From NCBI RefSeq assembly GCF_001940565.1, contig NZ_LTDM01000005.1, positions 1-64,000 of the forward strand: a stretch of 64,000 bases of DNA, given 5' to 3'. The position numbers and the translations under genes were made by a program. This document shows positions 1 through 8,395 of the stretch, piece after piece; positions within the stretch are counted from its first letter, which is position 1, and every line of letters begins with the position of its first letter. Source of the stretch: Tissierella creatinophila DSM 6911 (GTDB lineage: Bacteria; Bacillota; Clostridia; Tissierellales; Tissierellaceae). Under the pieces are notes generated by a model that searched no databases, was not told the origin of the DNA, and worked only from the letters and a program-made list of their open reading frames with translations.

Positions 1-267
1 TCTATGCCCTTTTTCTGTGTATAACTAGATTCTCCAAAATTAACGAGCATATTTATTTATTGAATTAAATTTCCCTTTGTGGATAACCTTAGATAATTTC
101 AAAACTCTATTCTGCAACTATCTATATATATTTTGGGTATAACTTTCATTTTATCAAATATAATAAATATGATTTATATATCTTAATTCTATGGGTTTGT
201 TGGGAAATCAACTATATTTTTTATTCTCATCAAATATAAAATAATACTTTTCATAAGATCTGTTTGT
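1..267. other. AT-rich left-edge intergenic sequence
   Basis: I see no convincing coding sequence, RNA gene or strong hairpin here. It lies downstream of the minus-strand VOC gene and may hold that gene's 3' untranslated region. A gene outside the window to the left could also reach into its regulatory part. Confidence 0.5.
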
Positions 268-699
268 TTAAAAAACAAGTAAACCGTCATCATCATATTT
301 AAAGTTGGGCCCCCAAGCAACCTCCCAATAATATCCATCTAAATCAGCAAAATATGCATGATAACCACCCCAAAAAACGTCTTGGGGTTCTTTGACTATT
401 TTTGCACCGGCATTTTTAGCTAATTCAATAATTTTATCAACATCTTCTTTGTGTTCAACATTATATGCTAATGTAATTCCAGCAAAACCATTAGCTATTC
501 TGGGGGTATTCTCTTCACTAATATCTTTTGCTAATAAACCCAAGGGAAATAGTTCAAATTTTGTTCCGGGAGTATTGAAAAATATTACATCGGGATTATT
601 GTCTTTCTCATCAGTTTGAAACCCTAGTTCATCCCTATAAAATCTTATGGATTTCTCCATATTCCGTACACCTAAACAAATACATGTAATTTTATTCAT
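268..699 (-). CDS. VOC family (glyoxalase/dioxygenase-like) protein
   Basis: This 143-residue protein has the single betaalphabetabetabeta pattern of the vicinal oxygen chelate superfamily. The N-terminus (ITCICLGVRNMEKSIRFY) is the usual first strand and helix, followed by an ELGF turn. The C-terminus has the family ending DLDGYYWEVAWGP, whose Glu is normally a metal ligand. Members include glyoxalases, dioxygenases and antibiotic-binding proteins such as bleomycin or fosfomycin resistance factors, and the substrate cannot be named from sequence. A purine-rich AGGAGG-like site precedes the ATG. It is the most downstream gene of a minus-strand run of small accessory enzymes. Confidence 0.85.
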   Translation of the reverse strand: MNKITCICLGVRNMEKSIRFYRDELGFQTDEKDNNPDVIFFNTPGTKFELFPLGLLAKDISEENTPRIANGFAGITLAYNVEHKEDVDKIIELAKNAGAKIVKEPQDVFWGGYHAYFADLDGYYWEVAWGPNFKYDDDGLLVF

Positions 700-815
700 C
701 TTAAATTCCTCCTCAACGAATACCTTTTATCTTTTTAAATAAGAAGCTAGCTGTATTGTTTTACTTATAAATAATTTCTTAATATATCGTCAATAACAAA
801 TATGAAACCATTCCA

Positions 816-1568
816 TCAAAGATGCTTTTTAATCCAGTCAGTTGACAATTTGACTACCATATCAAAATAATCCAAAAAACTATGTGTTGCTCCATTAATA
901 ACCTCTATTCGTGAATCAGTTGAAAGTAGATTAATCGCTACTTTTGATTTTTCATAAAGTAAACTTTCTTCCTCATCACCATCTCCATGAATTATTAAAA
1001 CTGGACACTTAACCTCTTTTAATAATTCCCCTTGATCAATTAGTTCAAATCCCTCTATTACCTTTCTATCGATTATAATCTTATTTCGTGTTCCTCCGGA
1101 TATGTATTCTGTTATGGATCCATTTTCCTCTAATTCCTTCATTTGCTCTTGAGTAAAGAATTCATCCCAATTGTATTTCATAGGACCAGTTAAAGCTCCT
1201 AATAAAACCATTGTTACTATTTCAGGAATATAACTCTTCAAGCAAATTAAGGTTCCAAGACTATATCCAAATAAAGCAATTCTTTCATATCCCTTTGAAA
1301 TTACATGTGAAATTGCAGATTTTAAATCATCTACTTCTTTTTCAATAGTTAAGCTATCATTATCACTTTCTCCACAACCACTAAAATCAAAGACTAAAGC
1401 ATCAAAACCACACTTATTAAAGGCTGTAGCGAGCTTGTCGAATCGGCCTTTTGAATATTTATCAGACATAAACCCATGGCACATTATGATTATAGTTTTT
1501 GAATTAGATGAATATAGATTTCCTACTAATCTTAAGGATCTTGAATTTTTAAATGATATTCGTTCCAT
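816..1568 (-). CDS. alpha/beta hydrolase (serine hydrolase)
   Basis: This is a 250-residue alpha/beta hydrolase fold protein. The oxyanion-hole HGF motif lies in IIIMCHGFMSDKYS (about residues 28-41), and the nucleophile elbow is GYSLGT (Ser). The acid is in a HGDGDEE segment, and the catalytic His is in GATHSFLD near the end. The start was moved ten codons in from the longest frame because AGGAGG sits seven bases before the ATG at 1566-1568 and nothing similar precedes the earlier start. It resembles small esterases or acyl-hydrolases of the YqkD/DUF type; the substrate is unknown. It is cytoplasmic, with no signal peptide. Confidence 0.85.
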   Translation of the reverse strand: MERISFKNSRSLRLVGNLYSSNSKTIIIMCHGFMSDKYSKGRFDKLATAFNKCGFDALVFDFSGCGESDNDSLTIEKEVDDLKSAISHVISKGYERIALFGYSLGTLICLKSYIPEIVTMVLLGALTGPMKYNWDEFFTQEQMKELEENGSITEYISGGTRNKIIIDRKVIEGFELIDQGELLKEVKCPVLIIHGDGDEEESLLYEKSKVAINLLSTDSRIEVINGATHSFLDYFDMVVKLSTDWIKKHL

Positions 1569-1607
1569 TACTATTCCTCCTAGAGGTTGATCTATCATAC
1601 TATCAAC

Positions 1608-2432
1608 TTAAATTTCAAACCAATACACTGGACTTTTTTTAATAAATTCAAAGCCTGCTTTTTCTGCTATTCTATTTGAAGCTATATTGGAATCCATACA
1701 ATCCCATTGAGCTACATACCCATTATCCATACATTCATTTACAAAGTAGCGAATTAGTGTTAATGCAACACCTTTTTTCCTGTGCTCATTTTCTGTTTCA
1801 ATATCAATTGAAATTATATTTTTAAATCTGGCTGTTCCAATAATTACTGCAATGATTTTATTTTTATTAACTGCTACAAAAGCCACGCTTTTACTTAAAA
1901 AGTTTTCATACGTACTCCAAGACATCAATAATCGCTCTGTCAAAAATTCCTAATTTACAAATTCTCCTGTTTCCAACATCTCTAAAAACTCATAATCAAC
2001 TTTAAATATTTTATAACTAACTGGAGTTGTAGTGATTTTATCATACTTATAATCCCTTCGAAAAGTATATTCATCCTCACTTTGAATTACTCTATTCTTA
2101 AATATGTCAAGTATATATGGCCTTGCCTCTTTCGACTCAATAGAAAACTCAAAATAATCAATGCCTTTATCTTTTAATTGTACAAATATATCTTCCACTA
2201 TAAAAATTGCAAATTCATTATAGGACTCTATATTAGGAAGTTCCCCTAATATGGAAAATCCACCTACTGCAAATGAAAATACTAGTGCAATATTGGGATT
2301 CTTAAAATCATCAACCCACATTTCTCCTGTACATTCACCTGCAATAATTCCTGAAAAACTAGGACTATCATCATATGTTATATTACTGATAACGCTTGCA
2401 CAAAGATTCTCTACCTTAAACAAATAATACAC
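1608..2432 (-). pseudogene. GNAT acetyltransferase split by an in-frame TAG
   Basis: Two open frames, 1950-2432 and 1608-1943, lie in the same reading frame and are separated only by a TAG at 1950-1952. Joined, they give about 270 residues, the length and layout of the two-part GNAT_acetyltran family (PF12746-like). The first half has the GECTGEMWVDD segment typical of the N-terminal domain. The second half has the acetyl-CoA loop EHRKKGVALTLI and the motif NRIAEKAGFEF. The second half alone would have to start at TTG 1943 without a Shine-Dalgarno sequence. The likely reading is a recent nonsense mutation; suppression of the amber codon is an alternative. The N-terminal start is GTG at 2432 or TTG at 2423. 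Confidence 0.8.
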
Positions 2433-2455
2433 CCCTATTATTATAATATATATCC

Positions 2456-2971
2456 CTATTCATTTATTACCTTACGAATATAGACTAAAATCTCTTCTAA
2501 GCTATTACAACTATCAATATAATACTCATGTTCCAAAAGTTTCATATCATTATAATCATAGTGGGATTCAGCTTGTTCTACAGATTTAAAATATTGATTT
2601 GGAGTAGGATTATTTAACCTTTCTCTAATCCGGTTCTCCCAAATAATCCTATCTGTACAATCACACAAGAAATTATAAACCTTGCATTCTTTGAAATCTA
2701 TCTTGGATTGAAATGTGTGCCAATGAGTATTATTATATAATCCTATATCTACTATTAAATCAGTATTGTTATTTATATTTGTTTGAATTAACCTTGCTAG
2801 CAAATCGTGGGTTACTCTATTATTATCTGAATTATCCCCTATATATTGTGATATAACATCAAATATATCATCTTTTCTCAATACCCCAACATTTATTTTC
2901 TTACTCAATATGTTAGTTATAGTTGTTTTGCCTGTAGCTGCCTTACCTCTAAAAAAGTAAATACTTGACAC
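2456..2971 (-). CDS. P-loop kinase-like NTPase
   Basis: This 171-residue protein starts directly with a strand and a Walker A loop, FRGKAATGKTTITN (residues 7-20). It continues with a RKDDIFD segment and a DIGLYNN segment that resembles the Asp-containing substrate site of small kinases. The family is the AAA_33/chloramphenicol phosphotransferase/zeta-like group of phosphate transferases. Its place among acetyltransferases suggests small-molecule modification, but the substrate is not evident. The start lies a few bases downstream of the GNAT gene at 2978, suggesting co-transcription. Confidence 0.75.
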   Translation of the reverse strand: MSSIYFFRGKAATGKTTITNILSKKINVGVLRKDDIFDVISQYIGDNSDNNRVTHDLLARLIQTNINNNTDLIVDIGLYNNTHWHTFQSKIDFKECKVYNFLCDCTDRIIWENRIRERLNNPTPNQYFKSVEQAESHYDYNDMKLLEHEYYIDSCNSLEEILVYIRKVINE

Positions 2972-2977
2972 TCTTCC

Positions 2978-3484
2978 TCACCTCATTTCATTTAAATTAA
3001 GTACATATATTGATTGTTCAGTCCCAAATCGCCTTATTTTATCCTTTAATCTAAACCTTAGTTTTTGGAGTAATCTACAAGATCTAATATTTTCAGTTTG
3101 TGTTTCAGATACTAGATATTTTATATCCAATACGTTTGAACAATATTCGATTACTGAATGTATTGCTTCATATGCATATCCCATTCCCCACATCGATGGT
3201 AAGAATTGATATGACAATTCTTTGTTCATAGATTCGTGATAAGTTGATATATCAATAATCCCAGCAAATTCTCCACTATTTTTTAGTCTAACAGAAAGAT
3301 ACAAGGAATCACCAGCAGTAATCCATTTATTAAGCTTTTCTATTGCTGCATCAATCTGTATGACTCCTCCCAAATGTTTCCTTACACCATGGTTAATAAA
3401 CAATGCTACTGCTTCATTGATATCATTTTTGCTTAGGGGTTGTAATATACATCTTTTAGTCTCAATTAGATAATTAGAATCCAT
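2978..3484 (-). CDS. GNAT N-acetyltransferase, RimJ/RimL type
   Basis: The protein has 168 residues and starts with the RimL-like sequence TKRCILQPLSKNDINEAVAL. It contains the family features WITAGDSLYLSVRLK, GIIDIS, and the acetyl-CoA helix MWGMGYAYEAIHSVIEYC, then ENIRSCRLLQKLRF, which matches the usual N-S-R-x-L-E/Q-K-x-G-F block. RimJ/RimL-like enzymes acetylate ribosomal protein N-termini, peptides or antibiotics. Context favours a detoxification or unknown small-molecule role. It is followed after six bases by the kinase gene at 2971. Confidence 0.85.
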   Translation of the reverse strand: MDSNYLIETKRCILQPLSKNDINEAVALFINHGVRKHLGGVIQIDAAIEKLNKWITAGDSLYLSVRLKNSGEFAGIIDISTYHESMNKELSYQFLPSMWGMGYAYEAIHSVIEYCSNVLDIKYLVSETQTENIRSCRLLQKLRFRLKDKIRRFGTEQSIYVLNLNEMR

Positions 3485-3555
3485 TTATTAATCTCCTTAT
3501 TCTAATATACAAATATTTATTGTGCATATCTCTCTAAAGATATAGATTTCATACT

Positions 3556-4002
3556 CTATAATTTCACCACATATTGGCAGGTTCTCTTCCTACCTATTTT
3601 ATACATCTCATGCCATGGTGGAACATCTACAATGTCTATAAATTCTGCACCACTGTATTCACATGTCTTTCTAGAGGCAATATTTTCAGGGCTGCAAGTT
3701 ATAATTACTTTATCCATATCATGTTTTTTAGCCAGCAGAAATAGCAACTTACAAGCTTTTGATGCATAACGATTTCCCCTGAATTCTTCAAAGACTTCAT
3801 ACCCAATATTTCCACCATATTTAGTATTCTCATTATGTCCTACCCGTAAATCGCATTTACCAACTTCATATCCATCTATGTTTCTAATAATAGTAAAATA
3901 GTATGCAGGTACATATCCCTTCTCTTTATTTTCATCGGCAGTTTTATCTAGATGTAAATAAATTTCCTGATCATTTAAATTGATAGTATCATAAAGCAAC
4001 AT
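3556..4002 (-). CDS. GNAT N-acetyltransferase
   Basis: This is a 148-residue GNAT protein with YYFTIIRNIDGYEVGKCDL in the central strands and YEVFEEFRGNRYASKACKLL as the acetyl-CoA-binding helix. The closing block ITCSPENIASRKTCEYSGAEF is the common P-x-N-x-A-S-x-x-x-C-E-x-x-G motif. It is cytoplasmic, with no membrane segment. It is one of three acetyltransferase genes within 2.4 kb on the same strand, which suggests gain of small resistance or modification genes. The substrate is not determinable. Confidence 0.85.
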   Translation of the reverse strand: MLLYDTINLNDQEIYLHLDKTADENKEKGYVPAYYFTIIRNIDGYEVGKCDLRVGHNENTKYGGNIGYEVFEEFRGNRYASKACKLLFLLAKKHDMDKVIITCSPENIASRKTCEYSGAEFIDIVDVPPWHEMYKIGRKRTCQYVVKL

Positions 4003-4050
4003 AGTTTCCCCCCTAACTTTATCAATAGTATTCAGATAATGGTATACATC

Positions 4051-4629
4051 TTATAACTCTGGATCCCATAGTCTTTCAACATTCTTTAATTCGTTTGATA
4101 CGAAACTTAATTTATAAATATCTGGCATTGAAGTGCTATTCCAAAAATTAAATCCATATTCTTTATTATAATAATTCATTATAATTGTCATTATATTTCC
4201 ATGTGTTCCAATAACTATACTTTTACCCTTAAATTCATCAAGTAACTTCTCCATAATCGGTATAGATCTTTCCTGAGCCTCTCTAGTAGACTCACCACCC
4301 CTAAGTGAATAATCTATATCGTCAAAAGATTTCTCTATAGCTTTCACCAATTCATCCCAAGGTAACTTATAGTCTAAACCTTTTATCGGTCTTTCTCGTA
4401 ATTCTTCAAATTTATTAATAGGTAAATTTCTCTTATTCGCCAGATATTCTACAGTTTGAATGGCTCTTTTATAGGAGCTTGAGGCAATAAGGTCAACATC
4501 TATATCCTTAAATATTTCTGCCACTCTTTTTGCTTTTTCTAATCCTTCTTTGGATAACTCTCTTGTTTTCTCTTTCCCAAATACAAAAGGTGATTCTGCA
4601 TGCCTGATCATGTAAATTGTTGTCTGCAT
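4051..4629 (-). CDS. Histidine phosphatase family protein (phosphoglycerate mutase-like)
   Basis: This 192-residue protein has the catalytic RHAES motif (residues 9-13, TIYMIRHAESPF) in which the His is phosphorylated. It also has the second basic element SSSYKRAIQTVEYL, the acid ELRERPIKG, and the second His in GTHGNIMTIIM. This full set marks an active branch-2 histidine phosphatase. Substrates in the family range from phosphosugars to alpha-ribazole phosphate, and none can be assigned here. It is the last gene before the conjugative-element sequence begins at about 4.72 kb. Confidence 0.88.
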   Translation of the reverse strand: MQTTIYMIRHAESPFVFGKEKTRELSKEGLEKAKRVAEIFKDIDVDLIASSSYKRAIQTVEYLANKRNLPINKFEELRERPIKGLDYKLPWDELVKAIEKSFDDIDYSLRGGESTREAQERSIPIMEKLLDEFKGKSIVIGTHGNIMTIIMNYYNKEYGFNFWNSTSMPDIYKLSFVSNELKNVERLWDPEL

Positions 4630-4723
4630 CTTCTTCCCCCCAATATTCTCTTAATTCACAACTTTATTGTTATAATCATTGTACTATATAATTTTTACTA
4701 AATAAACTCAATATTTCCTTATC

Positions 4724-5314
4724 TTACATATCCCCCAATACAATCCATCTCTCCCCATCATAATCCTCATACTTCTCTGTGGTTACATTCTGTTCATAAT
4801 AGACTCCAAGAAGTCTTTTAATATCTTGATTATCTGCTCTTCTAGTGGCAAAACCTTGATCTTTTAAATTCTTTTCTATTCTTGATAAATATGGAAAGAT
4901 ATTTGATTCCTTTTCATCTTTAAGTCTTATTATAATTAGAAACTCTCTAGCAGTTGCCATTTGTACCTGCATTCTATCAAGATTCGTACTATCTTGCTTT
5001 AGTAAATTTCTTATAGCAGGATTTTGTTCCATTTCTATTCTTCTTTTTAAATACTGCTTATTATCTTCAAAGTTCTCTTTTGAATTAAGACAAAGCATTT
5101 CAATTTCAACTATTCCTTTTAATACTGTCATTAATGCATAAATCCTTGCAGTTATACTTTCATCTGATAGTACTGAAATGTTAGTTGGGTGGATTTTAAA
5201 ATACACTAACTCTCCATATGGAGTCTTAAGACTATAATCTGTGATTTCATCAATGCCAATGAGTTCCCTTGTTGATTCTTTTTGTTTCTCTTTCTTTCTC
5301 TGTTTTCTTCCCAT
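4724..5314 (-). CDS. Conjugative-element protein preceding VirB4 in related elements
   Basis: The 196-residue protein begins with a very basic stretch (MGRKQRKKEKQKEST) and contains EMLCLNSKENFEDNKQYL and QVQMATAREFLIIIRL. It ends with EQNVTTEKYEDYDGERWI. I recognise these as the pattern of a small protein coded between PrgI-like and VirB4-like genes in Firmicute conjugative elements. The start was moved 18 codons in because AGGAGG-type sequence (GGAGGTTATAAA) precedes the ATG at 5312-5314. The upstream gene's stop overlaps that site. The VirB4 gene expected next is absent, so the element ends or was cut here. Confidence 0.7.
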   Translation of the reverse strand: MGRKQRKKEKQKESTRELIGIDEITDYSLKTPYGELVYFKIHPTNISVLSDESITARIYALMTVLKGIVEIEMLCLNSKENFEDNKQYLKRRIEMEQNPAIRNLLKQDSTNLDRMQVQMATAREFLIIIRLKDEKESNIFPYLSRIEKNLKDQGFATRRADNQDIKRLLGVYYEQNVTTEKYEDYDGERWIVLGDM

Positions 5315-5315
5315 T

Positions 5316-5573
5316 TTATAACCTCCAGTCAAATAATTGTTGCTTAATAATAAAGAAGTTACAAGCATATCTGATAAAATTTAAGATGCTAGTATCTTCA
5401 AATTGTATAGTTAAAAATGCATATACTGATGTTATAACAATTGGTGGCATGAATCCTAATTGCGATAAGGCAAACACAGAAATAATAAGCCCTATCCCAA
5501 TAAATACAATATCTCTTAATTCCCATAGCCAAAGTGTTGCCTTTGCTTTTAGATTATCAGGATACATATACAT
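5316..5573 (-). CDS. PrgI-like small membrane protein of a type IV secretion system
   Basis: This protein has 85 residues with two hydrophobic segments (about 20-40 and 44-60) after a short polar start. That is the size and topology of PrgI/VirB3-like proteins of Gram-positive conjugation systems. Its neighbours, a TrbL-like protein and the 4724 gene, support this role, while the sequence alone would not. Its stop codon overlaps the ribosome binding site of the next gene, consistent with translational coupling. Confidence 0.6.
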   Translation of the reverse strand: MYMYPDNLKAKATLWLWELRDIVFIGIGLIISVFALSQLGFMPPIVITSVYAFLTIQFEDTSILNFIRYACNFFIIKQQLFDWRL

Positions 5574-5576
5574 TAT

Positions 5577-6938
5577 TTATTCATCTCCTTCTTCCTTTTC
5601 TTTTCTTAAAAAATAAGCAATCCCTCGCATAATAAAATCTACACAAGGGATCGCTACACTATTACCTAATGCCTTATACCTTGCACTATCTGATGCTTTT
5701 TCAATATTAGTCCATCCATCAGGAAAACCTTGAAGCCTTTCACATTCAAGTGGGGTAAGTCTCCTAACAAGATTATTTTCATAAGTTTTAAGTGGATTGT
5801 AGACTGCATGTATATCAGTTGTAGTTAGAGTATAACTAACATCTTCTTGAAATCCACATCCATTTCCACCATTGTGATCTTGTCTTCCTATTATATTTGC
5901 TGATATACAATAGCCCTTATTATCTATTTTATTTGACACTAAAGGTACATTATTTCCACCAGTTCCATAGGATGCTGATATTGTTGGTGCCACTGTTAGT
6001 GGTCCATTATATCTACAATCTTTTCCATGATTTTCAAATAATTCTTGTGGATGCTTATATATCTTGTCCATGCAATCATGATTCAAAACTATAGGTAGGT
6101 TTCCTACCATACCTGCTCTTAAGGTTCCCGTAATATTTTCTGTTAAATCCATTCTTTCTCCACCTTGATCATTTAGGCATATTATTGGTTCTACACTTCT
6201 ACTTCTATTCCAGCTTGAATCATTAATGCTTTTTTGAGTTGTACTGGCAGTTCCTTTTCTCTTTCCTTGGATCTTCTCAATATCCCCAAACAAGCCCTCT
6301 TGCTCAAATAATATTTTTGCCGCGGTGTGTCCTCCAAGATCTGCCACAAGAAAGATTCTTTTTCTTCTTTGGGGGACACCCCAGTATTGAGCATCGAGTA
6401 CTCTCCAAGCAATGGAGAATTCATCTCCCAGGATGGTCCCAACAGATTTCCATATCCCTTTCGGAGGTCTAGGTATAGATATTCTGCTGTCTGCAATCTT
6501 CGCTGTCTCCTCGAGGACTGCCCTAAGGTCTTCTCCTCCTGCACTTGAAAAGGCTCCAGGGACATTTTCCCAAAGGAAGTATCTAGGTCGAATAAGGTGA
6601 TTTGCTTTTCTTCCCTCTCCATCTCTCCACCTCATTTCTTTTGTTATTCTAATCTGTTCCATAAACAGTCCTGATCGTTCACCAGCTAGTCCTGCCCTTT
6701 CCCCTGCAACAGATAGATCCTGACAAGGTGAGCCACCAGTAATTAAATCAACAGAAGGTAATTCCTCCCCTTTTAATTTAGTAATATCTCCAAGATGAAT
6801 CATATTAGGAAACCTAACTTTTGTCACTCTAATGGGGAAAGTTTCTATTTCACTTGCCCATATAGGTATAATTCCATTGTATAGACCAGCAAGGGGGAAT
6901 CCTCCTATTCCATCAAAAAGACTCCCCAAGGTAAGCAT
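5577..6938 (-). CDS. dcm: DNA (cytosine-5-)-methyltransferase
   Basis: The 453-residue enzyme has all main C5-methyltransferase motifs. Motif I is SLFDGIGGFPLAG (about 5-17), and motif IV is the catalytic TGGSPCQDLSVAGERAGL with its Pro-Cys. Motif VI is WENVPGAFSS, motif VIII is QRRKRIFLV, and the C-terminal motifs are RLTPLECERLQGFPDGWT and KALGNSVAIPC. The target recognition domain lies between about 220 and 380 and gives no clue to the sequence methylated. No partner restriction enzyme is next to it, so it is probably a solitary methylase that shields the mobile element. Part of it is also read in another frame (see 6191-6622). Confidence 0.93.
   Translation of the reverse strand: MLTLGSLFDGIGGFPLAGLYNGIIPIWASEIETFPIRVTKVRFPNMIHLGDITKLKGEELPSVDLITGGSPCQDLSVAGERAGLAGERSGLFMEQIRITKEMRWRDGEGRKANHLIRPRYFLWENVPGAFSSAGGEDLRAVLEETAKIADSRISIPRPPKGIWKSVGTILGDEFSIAWRVLDAQYWGVPQRRKRIFLVADLGGHTAAKILFEQEGLFGDIEKIQGKRKGTASTTQKSINDSSWNRSRSVEPIICLNDQGGERMDLTENITGTLRAGMVGNLPIVLNHDCMDKIYKHPQELFENHGKDCRYNGPLTVAPTISASYGTGGNNVPLVSNKIDNKGYCISANIIGRQDHNGGNGCGFQEDVSYTLTTTDIHAVYNPLKTYENNLVRRLTPLECERLQGFPDGWTNIEKASDSARYKALGNSVAIPCVDFIMRGIAYFLRKEKEEGDE
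6191..6622 (-). CDS. Overlapping ORF inside the cytosine methyltransferase gene
   Basis: This 143-codon frame lies wholly inside the methyltransferase gene, on the same strand in another frame. Three points suggest that it is real. It starts behind a good ribosome binding site (AGGTGGAG, three bases before the ATG at 6620-6622). It has a non-random composition, opening MEREEKQITLFDLDTSFGKM. It also ends with a block (ILEDTPRQKYYLSKRACLGILRRSKEREKELP) that I recall from small proteins coded beside or within cytosine methylase genes of Firmicute phages. The function is unknown. It covers motif VI to the start of the target recognition domain of the methylase. Confidence 0.5.
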   Translation of the reverse strand: MEREEKQITLFDLDTSFGKMSLEPFQVQEEKTLGQSSRRQRRLQTAEYLYLDLRKGYGNLLGPSWEMNSPLLGEYSMLNTGVSPKEEKESFLWQILEDTPRQKYYLSKRACLGILRRSKEREKELPVQLKKALMIQAGIEVEV

Positions 6939-6940
6939 TA

Positions 6941-7291
6941 TTACATTCCTAACCTTAAAGGAGCCAATTCATTTGTTTGCATATCTAATTCCATTATTCT
7001 TTTAATAGGTATCCCTTTTCTCCTAGCAAATTCTATTTCTTCAAACATGCCACTTGAAATACAGTTACCAAATACCCAAAGTTCATCACACTTATCTAGA
7101 AATTCTTTCCCCATATTAATTCCTAGTTTTCTTTCTTCTAAATTATCATCATCTAAAATCTGAGGATAAAGAAGATGGGGACAAAAAAAGGCATTACCTT
7201 CATTTAATACATATCGGCAAGCCTCTTTAGCATATTCTATATTCTTTTCTACATCTCCAGCATAGGGAGATGCAACAAATATTAGTTTCAT
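6941..7291 (-). CDS. DUF4406/nucleoside deoxyribosyltransferase-like protein
   Basis: The 116-residue protein begins MKLIFVASPYAGDVEKNIEYA, the pattern of DUF4406-like proteins of the nucleoside 2-deoxyribosyltransferase fold. It continues with CPHLLYPQILDD, a KCDELWVFG strand and the loop ISSGMFEEIEFARRKGIPI. The conserved Glu in GMFEEIEFA is in the position of the catalytic Glu in that superfamily. The start was set at the ATG 7289-7291, because the longer frame has no homologous N-terminus. Such genes are common in phages and mobile elements and may act on nucleotides; the activity is not proven. Confidence 0.75.
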   Translation of the reverse strand: MKLIFVASPYAGDVEKNIEYAKEACRYVLNEGNAFFCPHLLYPQILDDDNLEERKLGINMGKEFLDKCDELWVFGNCISSGMFEEIEFARRKGIPIKRIMELDMQTNELAPLRLGM

Positions 7292-7310
7292 AAAACACAA
7301 CCTTTCCAAT

Positions 7311-8213
7311 TTATTTTGGTACTGTTTGAACAATGGTCTTAGTTGTATTAACTGCTGCTTGTGCTGTATAAACTGCGCTCATTACATTGGCACGAGTTGA
7401 TGTATCTAGTCCGAATGCTCCTGCAACTCTTGGCACTTCTCCTGCTGATAACATTAAACCTAGACCCAATAATGCGTGATCTTTTACTACCATTAAACCA
7501 GCTGTTAGTATTGTTGCTTGTAGAAATGTAGTTAAACAAAGACCAATTATCTGCTTAGACCATTGAATAAATCCATCTATATATCCACGAGGAACAGAAA
7601 ACATATACAGACTTCCTACTGCTATTTGTATCAGGAGAATTCCACCTCTTTTAAGGTTAGCAAAGAACACTTTAATAACTGCATAACCCATTAGTACAAT
7701 TATAAATAGAGCCATAAATGGACTTGTTATCATGGAAAGTCCTCCAAATATTCCTGAACTTCCTACACTAGTAATATCTCCTACAGTATTTAGATTTGCA
7801 ATAATACTTGAAGCTAACTCATTAATTCCAGTGCCATACCCAGTGATTCCTGCAGTTAAACTTGCTTGTAGATTAACAGATAATTTATATAATTCTATTG
7901 GTACAATGGTAAACAGACTTACTGCCATAAATCCTTTTATAGCATTTAAGCCTGCATCCCTGATACTACCTCTGCCATTTTGATATTCTATTCCTGTTTC
8001 AAAGACTGATACTATAAGACCTGTTCCGTATAATGACCAGGCAAGATAGGAGAAAAATAGAACAATAGACTGTACCCAACTCATTTCAAATAGTTCTACT
8101 CCCATATTTCCCATATTAGCAAAGAAATCAGCAAGAAATCCTACAATTTGACCATAGGCCCAATCTATTATTTGATTCATTACATCTCCTAATATAAAAT
8201 CCCAAATAAACAT
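7311..8213 (-). CDS. TrbL/VirB6-like conjugal transfer membrane protein
   Basis: This is a 300-residue polytopic membrane protein with at least six hydrophobic segments and a long loop around residues 115-150 (TAGITGYGTGINELASSII). It is the size and shape of TrbL/VirB6-type channel components in Gram-positive conjugative elements. The start at 8211-8213 follows GAGGTGATAAAA, giving correct spacing. The first residues (MFIWDFILGDVMNQIIDWAY) match the family style. It lies between PrgI-like and pilin-like (DUF3852) genes, which strengthens the assignment. Confidence 0.72.
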   Translation of the reverse strand: MFIWDFILGDVMNQIIDWAYGQIVGFLADFFANMGNMGVELFEMSWVQSIVLFFSYLAWSLYGTGLIVSVFETGIEYQNGRGSIRDAGLNAIKGFMAVSLFTIVPIELYKLSVNLQASLTAGITGYGTGINELASSIIANLNTVGDITSVGSSGIFGGLSMITSPFMALFIIVLMGYAVIKVFFANLKRGGILLIQIAVGSLYMFSVPRGYIDGFIQWSKQIIGLCLTTFLQATILTAGLMVVKDHALLGLGLMLSAGEVPRVAGAFGLDTSTRANVMSAVYTAQAAVNTTKTIVQTVPK

Positions 8214-8341
8214 TTTTATCACCTCAATTCCTTTAAAAAGTGCATTCTCTTTTATATGATAGACTAATAGCTACTATATTTTCTTAGTAGTTGCTGTTAA
8301 TCCATCCTTTATTTTTACTTATGTTTATATAGTGTTTAATA

Positions 8342-8370
8342 TTGACTTTAATAATGTTAAGGTATATATT
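8342..8370 (+). promoter_or_regulatory. Sigma-A-type promoter for the 8396 gene
   Basis: A TTGACT -35 box at 8342-8347 and a TATATT -10 box at 8365-8370 are separated by 17 bases. They stand 26 bases upstream of a plus-strand start codon with a strong AAAGGAGG site. This is the only plus-strand promoter seen inside the conjugative element. Confidence 0.6.
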
Positions 8371-8395
8371 AAATATTATTAAAGGAGGTTTTAAT

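Noticed and set aside
1..267. Phage or plasmid origin in the left-edge AT-rich sequence
   Set aside because: No iterons, DnaA box cluster or strong dyads are seen.
5269..5616. Plus-strand 115-codon frame
   Set aside because: It is the reverse of the PrgI-like gene and neighbouring ends, and has no binding site or homologous pattern.
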